Assembly (NCBI RefSeq): GCF_018982965.1
Contig: NZ_JACBYP010000038.1
Coordinates: 1 to 64,000, forward strand
Origin: Streptomyces mayonensis
Lineage (GTDB): Bacteria > Actinomycetota > Actinomycetes > Streptomycetales > Streptomycetaceae
Reading direction: 5' to 3'
Length of the DNA stretch: 64,000 bases
Shown here: positions 63,035-64,000 of the stretch, piece by piece
Position numbering within the stretch: the stretch's first letter is position 1
Layout of the letters: every line of letters starts with the position of its first letter
The notes under the pieces: generated by a model
Databases searched by the model: none
What the model was told of the DNA's origin: nothing
What the model saw: the letters and a program-made list of their open reading frames with translations, nothing else
Translations under genes and position numbers: made by a program

Positions 63035-64000
63035 ATGGAACCGACCGAGAGCGCCGCCGCGGGCTCACGGCTGCGCCTGCGCCGCATGGTGGGCGCGCGG
63101 CACGTGAGCCGGTGGCTCGGGCAACGCGAGGGTGGTGGCGCCGCGCATCCCGCGGCGGACGCCGGCGGCTTGCCGCCGCAGGCCGTCGGCCACACCCCGG
63201 GCCTGCCGTACGCCGAGGGCGAACGGCACCCGTCCCTGCCCGCGTTGCCCGCCGGGATCGTCGCGGCCGCCGCCTTCGTGCTGGGCGCCGGCTTCTACCG
63301 CGCGTTCACCGACGGCCACGCCCTCTTCCCGTCCGGCACCGTCGGCTGGTCGCTGGCCGTGCTGGCCGGCGTCGTCGTCGGCCACCTCGTCATGCTGGGC
63401 CGCTCCCGCTGGTGGGGCGGCACCGGCTCCGGCGCCGCCCTCACCCTCGCCGTCCTGCTGCTGTACGGCTGGGTCCCGGCCGGCATGGTCAGCCTCACCG
63501 TCGTCGTCCTGGTCGGCATAGCCCGCCGGGGCCGCTGGCGGCAGGGCGTGCTGCACGGCGCGGTGGACATCCTCGGCATCGCCGCGGGCGCCCTCGTCCT
63601 CGCCCTCTGCGGTTCCGTCCCGTCCGTGGAAGAGCCCTGGGACCCCAACACCTGGGGACTGACCGCGGCGCCCAAGGTGGCGCTCGTCGCCGTCGCCTAC
63701 CTCGCCGTCACCCGGGCCCTGCTGTGGTATCTCCAGACGCCCCGCCCCGGGCTGCCGACCGTGGCCCGCACCGCGCTGGTCAGACAGGGCCTGGTAGCTG
63801 TGGCCCTGCTCGGCATCGCCCCGCTGATCTGCGTGGTGGCCGTCGCCAAGCCGCTGCTGCTGCCGCTGTTCGCCATCCCGCTCATCGCCCTCGACTCCAC
63901 CCTGTGGATCGCCCGGGCCCGGGCCGAGGAACAACTGCGCGACCCGCTCACCGGCCTGCCCAACCGTCAGTGGCTCCTGGAGCGCACCTGGACCGCACTG
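63035..64000 (+). CDS. cdgF: Membrane-bound GGDEF protein (cdgF-like), start only
   Basis: About 322 residues are visible from ATG 63035, with AGAGGGA upstream. A basic, Gly-rich leader is followed by six to eight membrane helices (IVAAAAFVLGAGFYRAF, WSLAVLAGVVVGHLVML, AALTLAVLLLYGWVPAGMVS and others, to about 295). The GGDEF domain begins DPLTGLPNRQWLLERTW at the window edge. The position after ligA and this layout fit S. coelicolor CdgF (SCO5495), a c-di-GMP turnover protein with GGDEF and EAL domains. The EAL part is outside the window, so bifunctionality is from memory. c-di-GMP controls development through BldD in this genus. Confidence 0.85.
   Translation, partial: MEPTESAAAGSRLRLRRMVGARHVSRWLGQREGGGAAHPAADAGGLPPQAVGHTPGLPYAEGERHPSLPALPAGIVAAAAFVLGAGFYRAFTDGHALFPSGTVGWSLAVLAGVVVGHLVMLGRSRWWGGTGSGAALTLAVLLLYGWVPAGMVSLTVVVLVGIARRGRWRQGVLHGAVDILGIAAGALVLALCGSVPSVEEPWDPNTWGLTAAPKVALVAVAYLAVTRALLWYLQTPRPGLPTVARTALVRQGLVAVALLGIAPLICVVAVAKPLLLPLFAIPLIALDSTLWIARARAEEQLRDPLTGLPNRQWLLERTWTAL

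Overview
The window is high-GC actinobacterial chromosome. Third codon positions are almost all G or C, GTG and TTG starts are common, genes are chained by ATGA/GTGA overlaps, and terminators are stem-loops without U-tracts. Gene content and order (glgE-glgP, paired M4 proteases, glgX, L,D-transpeptidases, a ScARP-like ADP-ribosyltransferase, gcvT-gcvH-glyA-sdaA, an opp operon, a cysteine desulfurase beside mnmA, ligA, a GGDEF protein) match my memory of the Streptomyces coelicolor SCO5443-SCO5495 segment, so this is a Streptomyces core region. The species assignment rests on memory, not on a search.

Layout. 1-4 kb: divergent glgE (cut by the window edge, with an odd in-frame duplication) and glgP, for alpha-glucan/glycogen turnover. 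4-8.9 kb: a DUF1990 protein and two tandem secreted thermolysin-family proteases that share an upstream element. 8.9-16.5 kb: four overlapping ABC exporter half-transporters forming two probable heterodimers. In one pair the ATPase motifs have decayed in a complementary way. 16.6-20.5 kb: a divergent ABC-2 drug-type exporter with a NarL-type two-component system behind an inverted-repeat operator array. 20.5-25.8 kb: glgX and two tandem L,D-transpeptidase lipoproteins. 25.9-31.5 kb: enoyl-CoA hydratase, RsbW-like ATPase, secreted DNA-type ADP-ribosyltransferase, EF-hand protein, NADP-binding reductase, GH25 lysozyme without signal peptide, MFS permease. 31.5-33.8 kb: a small accessory island (decayed SDR, TetR regulator, crotonase). 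33.9-38.6 kb: gcvT-gcvH-glyA-sdaA behind a tandem glycine riboswitch, a one-carbon/serine module. 38.7-41.6 kb: P-loop protein and two SseB paralogues. 41.9-48.4 kb: oligopeptide ABC importer. 48.4-53.6 kb: a frameshifted TRIC channel gene, an erythromycin-esterase-like gene with a MerR regulator, thioesterase, TetR, and two small membrane proteins. 53.7-64 kb: cysteine desulfurase, amidase, mnmA (sulfur donor and tRNA thiolase), small enzymes, a MetE-core protein, ligA, and the start of a GGDEF protein (cdgF).

Two themes recur. One is tandem paralogue pairs (proteases, half-transporters, L,D-transpeptidases, SseB proteins). The other is short tandem repeats (12-20 bp, one of about 104 bp) at gene ends or between genes. 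Those inside coding sequence have units divisible by three and add low-complexity tails to a sensor kinase, GlgX and ABC subunits. No tRNA, rRNA, CRISPR array, insertion sequence or prophage was seen.
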